Positions 1-10,436 of a stretch of DNA of 64,000 bases are shown here, piece by piece. Under the pieces are notes generated by a model. It was given only the letters and a program-made list of their open reading frames with translations. It was not told the origin of the DNA and did no database searches. The stretch comes from Artemia franciscana (lineage: Eukaryota > Arthropoda > Branchiopoda > Anostraca > Artemiidae): the NCBI RefSeq assembly GCF_032884065.1, contig NC_088871.1, positions 50,736,162 to 50,800,161 on the forward strand. Direction: 5' to 3'. The position numbers and the translations under genes were made by a program. Every line of letters begins with the position of its first letter. The first letter of the stretch is position 1.

Positions 1-394
1 ATTATTACGCATAAGGAAAACCCTTTGGTTTTTTCTTAGTTGGAATACTAAAGAAGAAATCACAGGGAATCGGGTTATGGAGCAACTCAAATATAGCATC
101 ATGCCCCAGAGAAGCAATTTTTTCAAAAGATGCTTGTGTTTTCACCTTGACAAAGAATACGTGTATTGTATCGTCATGTAAATGATGATGGACTTTTTGT
201 TTCAAATTTACATTTTATTTAATGTTTTGGTTACTACGGGCTTAAGTTTCTTCTTTAATGTAAATTGTAATGATAAAAATTGGTCTTTGTCTGTAGAGAC
301 AATCTTATGAAACTTAGAGAACTATAAAGTCTGGAGCGGGCTCATTGAGCGGATGACGTCGTTCTTTACATGGTTTTGGAGTTATATAGCAATA
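1..394. other. Left flank without a recognised gene
   Basis: No family was recognised here. The reverse strand has a 66-codon open frame (5-205) with a His-rich start and a Lys/Pro-rich end. It has no recognisable motif and could be chance or a relic exon. The right edge meets the CTAG end of a Helitron at 395. Confidence 0.3.
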
Positions 395-460
395 CTAGCT
401 GTTGGGGTGGCGCTTCGCGCCACCCCAACACCTAGTTGGTGGGGCGCTTCGCGCCCCCCC
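395..460 (-). repeat. Helitron 3' terminus with two hairpins
   Basis: On the coding strand the element ends in a 14-bp stem (TGTTGGGGTGGCGC and its complement, + coordinates 400-413 and 417-430) around a GAA loop, followed by GCTAG. A second stem (441-447 with 451-457) has the same GAA loop. Helitrons typically end in a GC-rich hairpin plus CTRR, with the next host base T, which fits. The same pair recurs at 16042, 33935, 63136 and 63208. Confidence 0.85.
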
Positions 461-612
461 AAGCCCCCCCGCGCGCGTAAGTCGTTACGTGCCATATTAG
501 TTACGCGCCATTGTAGTTGTGTCCCTATGTCCCACCTGTGAATATAGATAGATTTATATATGTGTTTCAAACTACGTAAAAATTGCGAATATACAACATT
601 CTTGGCTTTCCC

Positions 613-779
613 ACTACTGGGAGCTTTCCGTTTCCAATTGCCAGCAATTGATCTGAGAATGTTTGACCAGAGTCATCGTTTTGCAATCGGACACGCATAT
701 TTGTAGTTAATTTTAATATTTTTACGTGTGCCCATAAATTAGAATTTTTCAGGCAAGCATTCATTTCGTCTGCAGGAGT
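613..779 (-). pseudogene. Duplicated helicase fragment in Helitron 3' region
   Basis: About 167 bp repeat part of the helicase ORF that lies intact at about 1690-1857 (it encodes LTTNMRVRLQNDDSGQTF). Here the fragment is out of context, between two copies of the tacgtaaaaattgcgaatat block. It therefore cannot be part of a functional helicase. The same arrangement occurs at 63425-63590, so both copies descend from a derivative that already had it. Confidence 0.75.
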
Positions 780-958
780 TAAACTACGTAAAAATTGCGA
801 ATATACAACATTCTTTACTTTCCCATTGTCTGTTAATATACAAAGCCTTATGTACTAATAATGACGTCATATGCAAACGCTCTTTTTACAAACAAACAAA
901 CATGCATACACACAACTCGTTTTTATATAAATAGATAGATAGATAGATACAATACAAA

Positions 959-2830
959 TTAACTGCGTAAAACTTGCGAATATACAACATTCTTCGCTGT
1001 CCAATTGTCGCTGCATATAAATAGATTGTCAGGTTTACCGACCCTCGAACATGCAACGTACAATTGTCCATGGGAAAAACAATCAGTATTAAGATATATA
1101 CCACATTTTTCTAATGATTGACCTTGAGCTTTGTTAATGGTGATTGCAAATGCTAATCGAATTGGGAGTTGCAATCTTTTAAATTGAAAAGGCAGATCCG
1201 TTGGAATCATGGAAATGCGAGGAATAAGAACAGCTTCACCCTCAAAAGGCCCTGTCAAGATTGTGGCCTCTATTAGGTTTTCCATTGTTTCTTTTACGGC
1301 AAGTCGCGTGCCATTGCAAAGCTTTGGTGGGTTGATATTTATTAAAAGTATTATTGGTACGCCGATTTTTAGTTGTAGCACGTGAGGTGGAAACCCTGAA
1401 AGATCTATGGAATTTAAAAATTCAGATGGATAATTAACCGCTTCATTTGGTTCCAAAACTGTGTCGACTGACTTGTAAAGGACTGCCTGGTCTCGAATCT
1501 TGGTCAAAACAATATTGTTGATTTCGTGGACGTCTATATTTTTGGGTGCGAGAATCGCTCTTTCACTTAGCCATTTATTATTTTTATAATTTTTTAGAAT
1601 ATTCGGAAATACTTTTTCAATCAATTCATTTTTGGACGTCACTAAATTACAGAAATCAGCAGGTAGTTGTATACGTCCTGAAATTGAGTCTACTGGGAGC
1701 TTTCCGTTTTCAATTGCCAGCAATTGATCTGAAAATGTTTGACCAGAGTCATCGTTTTGCAATCGGACACGCATATTTGTAGTTAATTTTAATATTTTTA
1801 CGTGTGCCCATAAATCAGAATTTTTCAGGCAAGCCTTCATTTCGTCTGCAGGAGTTGATCTAGGTATTATATGTAATCTTTGCCTGAAATCTCCCGCAAG
1901 CAATATTAATGTGCTGCCAAAGGGTTTCGACTTCCCTCTCAAATCTTTCAAGCATTGATCCAGAGCCTCGAGCGACTTTTTGTGTGCCATTGTGCACTCA
2001 TCCCAAATAATAAGTTTGCATTGCTGCAATACTTTACCCATCCCAGATGATTTGGAAATATTTCACGTGGGAGTTTCTGTAGAATGCAAATTCAGAGGCA
2101 ATTTCAAAGCGGAATGAGCAGTTCTTCCACCAGGCAGCAATGTTGCGGCTATTCCGGACGACGCAATTGCCAACGCTATATCATTTTTTGATCGAATTGA
2201 TGCCAGAATCAGTTTTATCACAAACGTTTTACCAGTACCTCCTGGTGCATCCAAAAAGAAAATTTCTCCAACGTTGTTATCGACACAATGCATTATCGTA
2301 TCATAAATGTCTTTTTGTTCCGACGTTAACTTGGAAATGTTATTTTGTACATACGACAATAGATCACTCGTACTGTAACTTTGTTCACGATCCAATTCTA
2401 CACATGTCGAAACAGCAGCGATACGGTTAGGTGAAGGCATTCCCAAATCCTGAAGAGGTTTGTTTGCCATACGTACGCACAAATCTTCTATAATAACTAA
2501 AGTGTAGTTATAAATTTCTGATGTAAAATCGAAAGTCATATCTGACGTCTCTAACTGTTTTCGATGGAGTATATCTTCGGACATTTTTGACTTATATTTT
2601 TCCCGTAACTCTGTAGGAGCTGATGGAGAGCAAGTTGTTAAAATGATGCCAAATAATGCACGAATTTGACTTGGGGTTGACGTTTCGCACGCGTCATTGA
2701 TGCAGTTATCCCAGTGTTGGTCATTCTCCAATATATTCAGAGCTTGGCATGCACTACGGTAAGTGTCATGTATAGTACCGTTTACAGTTCTCAAATACTC
2801 AAAGGATGTCGGACCGGATACATTCACCAA
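959..2830 (-). pseudogene. Helitron PIF1-like helicase domain (broken by TGA)
   Basis: The reverse strand encodes the C-terminal helicase of a Helitron replicase. In an intact element it would unwind DNA during rolling-circle transposition. Visible motifs are Walker A (GGTGKT, about 2230-2247), Walker B (IIWDE, about 1999-2013), LAGDFRQ, and the late helicase motifs FAITINKAQGQS and YVACSRVG. An in-frame TGA at 2063-2065 replaces the Cys codon of TPTCNIS seen at 17480 and splits the frame into 2063-2830 and 959-2041. The Rep domain that should precede it is deleted, so this is a dead fragment. The helicase assignment is firm; loss of function is inferred from the stop and the deletion. Confidence 0.85.
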
Positions 2831-2886
2831 AAGCAGGCCTAGAAAGAAGCATTCATGTTGATTGGGGTTAACGGTGTAGAGTCTTC

Positions 2887-3273
2887 CTATCGTGGTATCT
2901 TTGAAGATGGTAGGTTGGCCGTCGACTGACTGGCTTCACTATGAAATACATATCGCCGAACCTTTGTTTTTTTAACTAAAATCTGGTAGGCATCGGTGAC
3001 CTTATCCAAGTCAAAATCCCAAACCCAATCATCATCGCTTTCATTTTCAGTTTTGATATGTTTTGACTCTCGCTGTCCAGGTGGATCTTCATCTAACTGC
3101 GCGGTTTTGCGTTCTTTGGCCTCAAGCCTGTTTCCTTGCTGTTCTTTTGATTCCTCGGCACGCTTTCTTTTCTGACTTTGTCTATCAGCAGCAAGTTTTT
3201 TGGCATAGACTCTTTGAGCATCTTCATCGGCTTTTGCCATTGTAAGTTCATCAGTCATTTTAAACTCAAACAT
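2887..3273 (-). CDS. Helitron N-terminal ORF with one STPR-like unit
   Basis: An ORF of 128 codons starts MFEFKMTDELTMAKADEDAQ and is parallel to the starts at 21095 and 38144. One 23-residue unit (LAADRQSQKRKRAEESKEQQ and three more residues) resembles the STPR repeat of insect FMBP-1-type DNA-binding proteins. It is followed by a Lys/Glu-rich linker and an acidic stretch (DDDWVWDFDLD). The last 15 or so residues come from a frame shift at the deletion junction with the helicase part. The product would be a small nuclear DNA-binding-like protein without Rep activity. Whether it is expressed is unknown. Confidence 0.6.
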   Translation of the reverse strand: MFEFKMTDELTMAKADEDAQRVYAKKLAADRQSQKRKRAEESKEQQGNRLEAKERKTAQLDEDPPGQRESKHIKTENESDDDWVWDFDLDKVTDAYQILVKKTKVRRYVFHSEASQSTANLPSSKIPR

Positions 3274-3289
3274 TAATAGATTTCTACGT

Positions 3290-3440
3290 GAACATATATG
3301 TCTTAAATATCTTTAATGACGTCACCGTCATAGCAAAAATGACGACAACTAACTTCATGACGTCAGTCGACACAGAAACATGACGTCACCTGACAGACAG
3401 ACACACAGATAGACAACTTATTTTTATATATATATATTCT
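3290..3440 (-). promoter_or_regulatory. Helitron 5' leader with TGACGTCA palindromes
   Basis: Three TGACGTCA octamers (near 3316, 3359 and 3383) precede the N-terminal ORF. TGACGTCA is the consensus cAMP-response element bound by CREB/ATF bZIP factors. The same leader with the same octamers occurs in the other copies, so it is likely part of the element's promoter. Factor binding is an inference. Confidence 0.45.
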
Positions 3441-3724
3441 TCTAGATCGTCAGCAATTTTATCCATGGCCTCCACTTAACGCCTCCTTAATTCATATTTT
3501 AATCCGGTTTTTACTTACCTTATATTCCTTTTACATTCATATGATTAATCGCTCGGATACTTCTTACACAAGCCCCTTCTCTTCTCTATAAACTTGAAGC
3601 ATTTCGACTAATATTCTTAGCAGCGTTTCTCAATTTACTCCCTGAGACACCATTTGCTTTTTTTTGAAAATAGTTACAAAATTTCCATCCATTTCTTACA
3701 TTGCCTGATTTCAGACTCTTTAGT

Positions 3725-3822
3725 TTAAATGAGAACGTCATTAAAGACGAGATGAGAACGTTAAATGACGTCATGAGAACGTTTAATGAACGTTAATGAG
3801 AACGTTAAATGACGTCATTCAT
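3725..3822. repeat. Short tandem repeat with TGACGTCA sites
   Basis: Degenerate units of about 20-24 bp built on ATGAGAACGTTAAATGACGT. TGACGTCA occurs twice, at about 3767 and 3810. It lies just outside H1 and may be a relic of a Helitron leader or a local minisatellite. Confidence 0.6.
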
Positions 3823-4042
3823 CATCTTATATACAAAGATGCCTTTGTTGTGTCAAAATTGATTTTATTTAAATTTTTCTATTTTGTTAAATACAGAAGC
3901 GTGTAAATTCCACAAAAATAAGCCAATTGAATTAAAACACATTTTTTTTTAGCGCGAGATTATAGATTAATAGTCTCATTTTCCTCTATGATTTACGTTC
4001 CTAAAATTTTGTTTTAAATTTTATCAGTGTTTTCTTTTTTAG

Positions 4043-4270
4043 TTGAGAAAATGTAATTTAGAGTCATTGGGTAAAGCCCGGATAAAGGCAGTTGACAATT
4101 TTCAAAAGGATAAAACTTATATAATCACATGTTCTTGTGGCAGTCAAACGTTAATTCAACAATCGTTTTTTTTTTTGCTATGAAAAACAGGGCTTATGTT
4201 GCTTTATCTCGTGGTAAACATGGTCTTTTTATTGTTGGTAATATAGCCAGCTCGGACACAAAGTGTTTCC
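4043..4270 (+). pseudogene. Decayed duplicate of the ZNFX1-like helicase exon
   Basis: This stretch starts behind a polypyrimidine-AG acceptor (ttttcttttttag) and aligns with the exon at 4628-4924, which lies 585 bp downstream. It retains LRK, ESL.K.RI..VDNFQ, and further on the DNA for alternating matches such as gttgctttatctcgtg and catggtctttt. It lacks the GEENDI motif and needs frame changes, and it meets a TGA near 4180. No donor is conserved. It is best read as a tandem duplication of the exon with flanking intron, followed by decay. If spliced in, it would shift the frame. Confidence 0.75.
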
Positions 4271-4627
4271 AATTTAAAAAAAATTTAAGATCACTTCATT
4301 TTTTTTTAACGATTTTTAAAGTTAGCTTGCAAGGATATAATATAACAAAAAGACACTTATTTATTACTTTTAATGATAATCCAATTTTTTTTACCATTTT
4401 CTCTTCATAGTAAAGGGTCAGTTATTGTTAGGGTTATCATTTGCCCTTATATCTTTCCAATTATATTATTCACAGTTTATTAATGTACTAGGGAGTATTT
4501 TACTCTTAGCGGTACCCTGATATTCTACATCATACTGTCTCTGAATTTTGTCTTTAGTGCTTTTGTGTGTATAGTTTTAAGTTTAAAAAATTTAGTTTTT
4601 AAATTCAACGGTATTTTCTTTTTTTAG

Positions 4628-4924
4628 TTGAGAAAACGTAGTTTCGAGTCATTGGCTAAAGTTCGGATAACAGTTGTTGACAATTTTCAAGGAGAAGAAA
4701 ACGACATCATCGTATTGTCTCTTGTTCGGTCAAACGTAGATTCGAAGATCGGTTTTTTGGCTATAGAAAACAGAATTTGTGTTGCTTTATCTCGTGCTAA
4801 GCATGGTCTTTACATCATTGGTAATATGGACAGCTTGGACACAAAAAGTAAAATATGGCAAAGCATCCGTACATCTTTAAATGACAAAAATCAGATTGGC
4901 AATGGTTTCGAACTTATTTGTCAG
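4628..4924 (+). CDS. ZNFX1: ZNFX1-like exon: SF1 helicase C-terminal motifs
   Basis: The exon has 99 codons in phase 0, from acceptor tttttttag to donor cag|gttagt. It encodes VVDNFQGEENDIIVLSLVRS, then ENRICVALSRAKHGLYIIGN, which are late motifs of UPF1-like SF1 helicases (motif V-VI region, with the ALSRA arginine). The order and wording match ZNFX1, where this segment precedes the NFX1 fingers. Vertebrate ZNFX1 is an interferon-induced dsRNA sensor and nematode ZNFX-1 acts in small-RNA inheritance; the role in this organism is inferred. The helicase motifs I-III are upstream of the window. A decayed copy of this exon lies at 4043-4270. Confidence 0.93.
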
Positions 4925-5215
4925 GTTAGTAAAATATAGAACTTGGTTTCCACCTTGGTTTTCTCTAAAAATAATTTTTTTGAATTTCTAATTCAAATAG
5001 GTTATTCTCGAAAGGTTGAAAATTGCTTGCTATTTTTGTGTAAATTTCAACTTTTATTCGTACTCTTATATTTTTTCTCTCTTATGTATACAGATGTATG
5101 AGTGGTTGAGTGGGTGTGTCTTCAGACACATGTGGATTGCGGTGACGTGTCTATTTTCATCAGATTTTCAACATTTACCATTCGTTTGGTGGGGGTCCTT
5201 ATGAAATTAGTAGAA

Positions 5216-5362
5216 ATCCAGTTAGTTAAAAACGAATTGTACAAAAGGCGCATAATTTATTTTGAAAACAAGACGACTGATAATTGTCTGAGTTTTCGAT
5301 ACCATTGTAAAGACCGATCTTGTGGTTGGTCTTTAACCAATAATCAACGATTCATTATTTGA
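5216..5362 (+). other. FLYWCH-like zinc-finger relic
   Basis: The frame ends LSFRYHCKDRSCGWSLTNNQ before a TGA. The pattern of an aromatic residue, a charged stretch, then CxxxxC resembles the start of FLYWCH or MULE-associated zinc fingers, which continue to a HxH pair. That pair is absent. It could be a transposase-derived remnant in the intron or a chance match. Confidence 0.2.
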
Positions 5363-6452
5363 AGTCGAACTGATTTTGAAATTGTTTCGGATAGGCTAAT
5401 CTGAAGAACATAATTTAACTATTTTTAATAGCATATCTGAAACTCGTCATGTGTCTCGATTTGGGGGAGGGAGATATGCCTGGAAAATGTATTTAAGGTT
5501 AAGGTTCATGTTCCGCGTCAAATATCTAATTTAATCCCAAGCCTACAGGTATAATTTTTTAAAGTTTAAAAGTTTTTCCTTACAGGTTTTTCAAGACAGG
5601 CTTAAAAGTGAATCATTGGATTCACTTTTAGTTTCAGACTTATCCATTTATCAAGCCATGGTTTTGATATTACTTTTACCTTTTCTTATACAATGATCTA
5701 AACTTGAACAAAAATAGTAGGATATTCCTGTTTTCGCATATTTTTTTTTGTCTCTTCAGTGTGCTTTTCAATCTCAAAAAAAAAGCTGAACGAATTTCTA
5801 AAAGGTAATTTAGTAGATGGAAAAACGGAATCTCAGCTATCGATTGAGCGTAAAATTGTTGTCTAACGCTAAAATATGAAAATCGTAAGGATGATGAAAA
5901 ATGACATATCAAAATCCTGCACAAGCAAAATAAACGTTAACGTTTGAGTCGTTTGTAGGGCTTTTGAAATAATTTACGCTTTAGGTAGACGTTGATAAAC
6001 GAATAGAAATTAAATAAAGAAAACAAGTTTTTAAATGAAAATAGTGAAAGACAATAACACTTGAAACGAACATATATCATTCTATATATCAGGAGACGCC
6101 CACCACTGATAGCCCCTAGAAAAGGGAACGTAACGTTGTTTTTCATGCCGAAAGGCCATATGTGACTTTTTCAAAGTCCTTAGATGGTTGTCGAAAACCG
6201 CTTGCTAATCTGTTTTCAAAGAGAGAGAGGGATAGGGAATGTGTGTTCAATCAAACTTCGGTATCTTTATCTACAGAAAATACTTTAACAAACACTTTTT
6301 GGTAATTACTTCAGAAGTTGTAAAAATAAACTTCTTTCATCATATTTTGTCTTCTATTTAGGGGCTTCTAAAGGGAATCATTCTCTATCCATAATACATG
6401 TCTATTAACATGCTATTCAATAAGTATTACACAGATTACCATAGATTAAACA

Positions 6453-6690
6453 AATGAAGGATGGCAAATTGTCACAGATCTTCCTTGTTAGCCAACCTTC
6501 TAGGGCCAAACAAATTAACTGGTCGTACCTGAATGGGCTGGGAAGATTTCATAAGGAAAGATTCAAGGGAATTGAGAACCTATTGGGAGGGTGAACAGAA
6601 GATTTCGTTGAATAAATTGGGTTTATGGCTATTTTGGCATCAGGTGGTTTGGTGATGCAGTGAGTTGAAGTAAAAGTAGTAGTAGTCTGG
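6453..6690 (+). mobile_element. Possible non-LTR retrotransposon tail fragment
   Basis: The + strand reads MKDGKLSQIFLVSQPSRAKQ and continues with a Gly/Leu-rich stretch, ending near a gtagtagtag run. The wording resembles the C-terminal tail of the retroelement at 56150-56420, which also has MKD..LP followed by a Q-P-S segment. The similarity is faint and unsupported by conserved catalytic motifs. Confidence 0.25.
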
Positions 6691-6735
6691 ACGGCAGAAA
6701 CATTATTTTAAAAGCGATTCATTTTTACTTTTAAG

Positions 6736-7194
6736 GTTCATGGGACCATCACAACTATCGAAAAAGGAGATGATTTCATCAAAGTCATTGAGGGAGGTTG
6801 TATGGAAAAATGTAATACCCCACTTTCTTGCGGTCATATTTGTACAGGTGTTTGTCACGTTATTGACAGAGAGCACGAGAAAAAGCAATGCACAATGAAA
6901 TGCGAAAGGTTCCTTTGCAGCCATAATCATAAGTGCGACAAAATTTGCTTTGAAGAATGTGGAAAATGCTTTGTTAAAGTCGAAAAGAGCTTACCATGTG
7001 GTCATAGTGCTACAATGAAGTGCCATGTAGACCCTAATCTGTATATTTGCAAGGAAATTGTTGATAAGATTATACCCGATTGTGGTCACGTGGGTAAAGT
7101 ACGCTGTTCAGCCAAACCGGAGGGATGCTGCGAAAGGCCATGTGATTTTCGCCTAGATTGTGGTCACTCATGTCCCAAAACGTGTCATCCAAGC
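6736..7194 (+). CDS. ZNFX1: ZNFX1-like exon: first NFX1-type zinc fingers
   Basis: The exon has 153 codons, phase 0 at both ends (acceptor cttttaag, donor agc|gtaagt). The start (DDFIKVIEGGC) matches the linker that leads into the fingers in ZNFX1 (DFQKVPEGGC in human, from memory). It then carries repeats of the NFX1 type, with Cys-Gly-His signatures: LSCGHICTGVCH, a CSHNHKCDKICFEECGKC segment, LPCGHSATMKC, PDCGHVGKVRC and LDCGHSCPKTCH. These fingers bind zinc and probably contact nucleic acid or partners. The frame is open throughout, with no break. Confidence 0.93.
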
Positions 7195-7953
7195 GTAAGT
7201 CTGATACTTTATCCTAGTGTCTTTTTCTTATGAGCAGAACTAATGCAAATAGCTTAGGAATAGATATTTTATGGGTCCATTGAATTGAAGGATAAAATGA
7301 GAATGTAAAACAATTTCGGTTATTGCCAATTGCCGCGGTTATTGCCTCGTTGAGGTGAAAATTTTTAAGTACTGAATGGTTTCTTACACTTACAGGTGAT
7401 ATGCACCAACTGAGGGTATAAGTAAATGTAAATACATGACGCGAATGTTACTCCAATTACAACTTTGAAAATACCAGCGCCGAGAGAACGCAGATTCCAT
7501 TTCACTTGAAACTTTGGACAGTCACTCCTGGCTAATGAAAAATGTAGTATATTGTTGCCTCTTCTTGTCGCCCCCCAAAGCCAGGGGGCAATAAACTCGA
7601 CACACCAACAAGTTTGAACCCAACTGATACAGAATGAATAGATTCAGTAGTTCTTTTATTCCTTTTTATACGGAATAAAAGAACAGAATGTCATTAATCA
7701 TGCTTAGTTTGTTTCCCCCCCCTTTTTTTGTTGTAAGAGATAGCGTTATTTAGATGAAGCTCTTGCTAATACTATGAAAACTGTTTTTAGATAAATGAAA
7801 CTGAATTTGAATCTATTCTAACACAGTCTGAATTTCAATTTCTTTACATCATTGTCTTAAAAAAAAATCCTCATTCAGCTAATTGCTTTGTTCTTGCCCG
7901 AGAATGTAAGGCCCTGTGTTAGTTTGTGGAGTAGTTGGTCTTAATTAGCGTTT
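7195..7953 (+). other. Intron, unique part
   Basis: No coding or repeat family was recognised. A 15-bp near-palindrome (cggaataaaagaac, near 7670) and a C9/T7 tract (near 7717) are the only notable details. Confidence 0.4.
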
Positions 7954-8319
7954 AATCAAACAGATCGTGGTAACGAATTGTAGTAATGAGCGACCCGGCT
8001 CAATAGTAACCGAAACTCAAAAAATTGAATTTTGATACCAATGGTTACATCAAAACAATTTTATTCTTATGCTGATTTCAAATATATAAGTTTCATCAAG
8101 TTTAGTCGTATCCATCAAAAGTTAAAAGCCTGAGAAATTTTGCCTTATTTTAGAAAATAGTCATAAAAAATAATAGTCATAAAAAGTCATAGAATCTTAA
8201 CGAAAATCACACCATCAGATTCGGCGTATCAGAGCACCCTACCGTAGAAGTTTCAAGCTCCCATCTACGAAAATGTGGAATTTTGTGTTTTCTGCCAGAA
8301 GACAGATCACAGATGCGTC

Positions 8320-8364
<45 letters not shown>

Positions 8365-9690
8365 TCTCCCAGGGGTGATCGGTATCGACCCGATTGTCCT
8401 AGAAAGTCGCAAGAGGACTCATTCTAACGAAAAATTAAAAGTTCTAGTGCCCTTTTTAAGTGACCAAAAAATTGAAGGACACTTAGACCGCCTCCTACGC
8501 TCATTTTTTCCCAAAGTCACCAGATCAAAATTTCGAGATAGCCATTTATTTTCAGCATTGTCAAAAAACCTAATAATTATATCTTTCGGATGACTTAATC
8601 CAACACAGTCCCCGTGGAAGGGGCTGCAACTTACAAACTTTGACCATTATTTACGTATATTAGGGTTATTGGGAAGTGTACAGACGTTTTCAGGGGGACT
8701 TTTTCACGTTGAGGGGGTGAGTGGGTCAGGGGGAAGGGGGCTACTTGGGAGGATTTTTCCATGTAGGAATTTGTCATGAGGGAAAAGAATTTCCATGAAG
8801 GGGCCTCAGGATTTTGTAGCATTATTTAGAAAAAAAAAACAATGATAAAATAAATAAAAAAAGTTTTTTCACCTGGAAGTAAGGAGCAGCATTAAAAACT
8901 AAAACGAACAGATATTATTACATATATAAGGGGGTTCTTCTCCCTCCACAATACCTCGCTCTTTATGCTAAACTATTTTTAGTAATTTCAACTATTTATT
9001 CTACGGCCTTTGTGATTCAGGGGCCTTTCTTAACAAATTGGGACAAAATTCAAACTTTAGTGGAAATAGCGAGATATTGACGAGGGGGTGAACCCCCTCA
9101 TATATGTAACAAAAAAATACAAATATAGAAGTTCGTTACGTAAGTTAATTCGTAAGTTATGTATATTTATTACTAATAAAAATGTTCGTAAAAAATAAAA
9201 GTTCTTGTTGCCTTTTTATGTAACCGAAATTGGAGGGCAACTAGGCCTCCTCCCTCACCCTTTTTTTTATCAAAATCGTCCGATCAAAACTATGAGAAAG
9301 CCAGTTAGCCAAAAAAAACTAATATGCAAGTTTTGTTTTAATTATTCATATCCGGTGAGCCAAAATCAAAATATGCATTAATTAAAAAACGTTCAGAAAT
9401 TCAAAAAAAAGTTTTTTCAACTGAAAGTAAGGAGCGACATTAAAACTTAAAACGAACAGACATTATTTAGTATATGAAAGGAATTGTCCCCTCCTCAACG
9501 CCTTACTCTTTACGCTAAAGTTTTTAGTGTTTGAAAAAGCAGAGTTGGGAGAAAGAGTCGAACTTGAGCGTAGAGAGCGAGGCGTCGAGGAGGACGCTAC
9601 CCCTTTCGTATACGGAGTAAAATATGTTCGTTTTAAGTTTTAATGTTGCTCCTTGCTTTCAGTTGAAAACACTTTTTTTTTATTTAATAG
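7954..9690 (+). repeat. Interspersed repeat A, copy 1
   Basis: A long non-coding repeat opens with the palindromic block cgtggtaacga (consensus AGTTCGTGGTAACGAACT in better copies). It continues gagcgacccggctcaatagtaacc and has a T-run at about 8325-8363. It ends with a fold-back module (9415-9680). Related copies lie at 24828-26410, 49403-51172 (reversed) and 60435-60995. No ORF longer than a chance frame is shared by the copies, so it is probably non-autonomous. Class unknown. Confidence 0.8.
9415..9680. repeat. Fold-back module of repeat A
   Basis: Two arms of about 110 bp, starting aactgaaagtaaggagcgac and returning with gctccttgctttcagttg, flank a short loop near 9520-9560. The arm core is cgctctttacgctaaag. 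In single strands it would form a long hairpin. Arms differ by several bases, so it is older than the one at 49403-49702. Confidence 0.7.
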
Positions 9691-10154
9691 TAATAAGAAT
9701 CCTTAATTTTTAGCAATGACCTGAGTAAGGCAAATAGTGCTAATAATATTTAAATAAATCTTAATTATTCAAATTCAGGTTTGGAACTTTTTGGTTTCGA
9801 AACGGAAGAAGGGCATGGTCTTTTGTAATTGGAGTGGTCGTAAATATTAAAGGTGAGAAGGACAAGGATCTTGCCCGATTGCCTTATTTCTATTCCAATT
9901 TCGTCCCGTCATTTTATAGCTATGTCTACTTATTGCCGATTTCCAGTAGCTTTCAGGAGTGAGAATAAGAAGTGGCAGTCCAAATTAGACCTTGGAAACA
10001 TGCCTCAGATGGGCTAAATGTATGTTCTGGGGTCCCAAAATCAAGTTACTGATAATTGATCCTATATTCAGGTCAATAATCTTATTATTGTTATCAATAC
10101 TATTTTTCTACTTAATCTTTGGGACAGTTTTGTGAAAAATTATTTTCATTTTAG

Positions 10155-10436
10155 GAAGACCCCGATCATGTGAAAGTTGTCTGCATGAAGCCGTGTGAAA
10201 GAAAAAATAACCATTGTAAGAGAAATCACCCTTGTCGCCGTGTATGTTCGGAAGAATGTGGCTCCTGCACTGAGACGATTCTCTTTGAGCTCTCATGTGG
10301 CCACAAAACTAAGATACCCTGTGGTAAAAACATCGATGCATATAAATGTCCAGTCAAAGTGAAAAAGACCATAGAAGAATGTAAACACACGCTGGAAGTC
10401 TCTTGTCATATTACCCCTGGAAAAGACGAGTGTAAA
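10155..10436 (+). CDS. ZNFX1: ZNFX1-like exon: middle NFX1 fingers
   Basis: The exon has 94 codons, phase 0 to 0 (acceptor cattttag, donor aaa|gtaggt). It encodes VVCMKPCERKNNHCKRNHPC, CRRVCSEECGSC, LSCGHKTKIPC, and a KVKKTIEECKHTLEVSCH segment. These fit the Cys/His spacing of NFX1-type fingers, including less regular units without the CGH core. Phase matches both neighbours (7194 and 14390). The first ATG-like or GTG in this frame is not a start; the exon is internal. Confidence 0.9.

Larger units (their letters stand above)
395..3440 (-). mobile_element. Helitron copy H1, internally deleted
   Basis: This is a reverse-strand Helitron derivative. Its 3' end is the CTAG at 395-398 behind the family's GC-rich hairpin. 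Its 5' end lies in the TA-rich leader near 3438, next to the conserved gacaacttatttttatata block. Between them are the N-terminal ORF (2887-3273) and the helicase (959-2830). Compared with the copy at 16042-21260, the zinc-finger-like and Rep regions are missing, so it cannot encode its own transposition. A short helicase fragment (613-779) is duplicated near the 3' end, between repeats of a tacgtaaaaattgcgaatat block. Confidence 0.85.
4925..6735 (+). other. Intron of the ZNFX1-like gene
   Basis: The intron joins two phase-0 exons (donor gttagt, acceptor ttttacttttaag). It contains a FLYWCH-like open frame near 5216-5360 and a retrotransposon-like fragment near 6453-6690. Otherwise I see only AT-rich sequence. 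Confidence 0.7.

Noticed and set aside
886..1104. ORFs starting MDNCTLHVRGSVNL at 1034 and 16489 and relatives
   Set aside because: They are a second frame of the helicase C-terminus (GKPDNLFI region) and have no motif of their own.
8273..8593. ORF of 106 codons with a poly-Phe run
   Set aside because: It lies inside repeat A and spans its T-run; the frame is not kept in the other copies.
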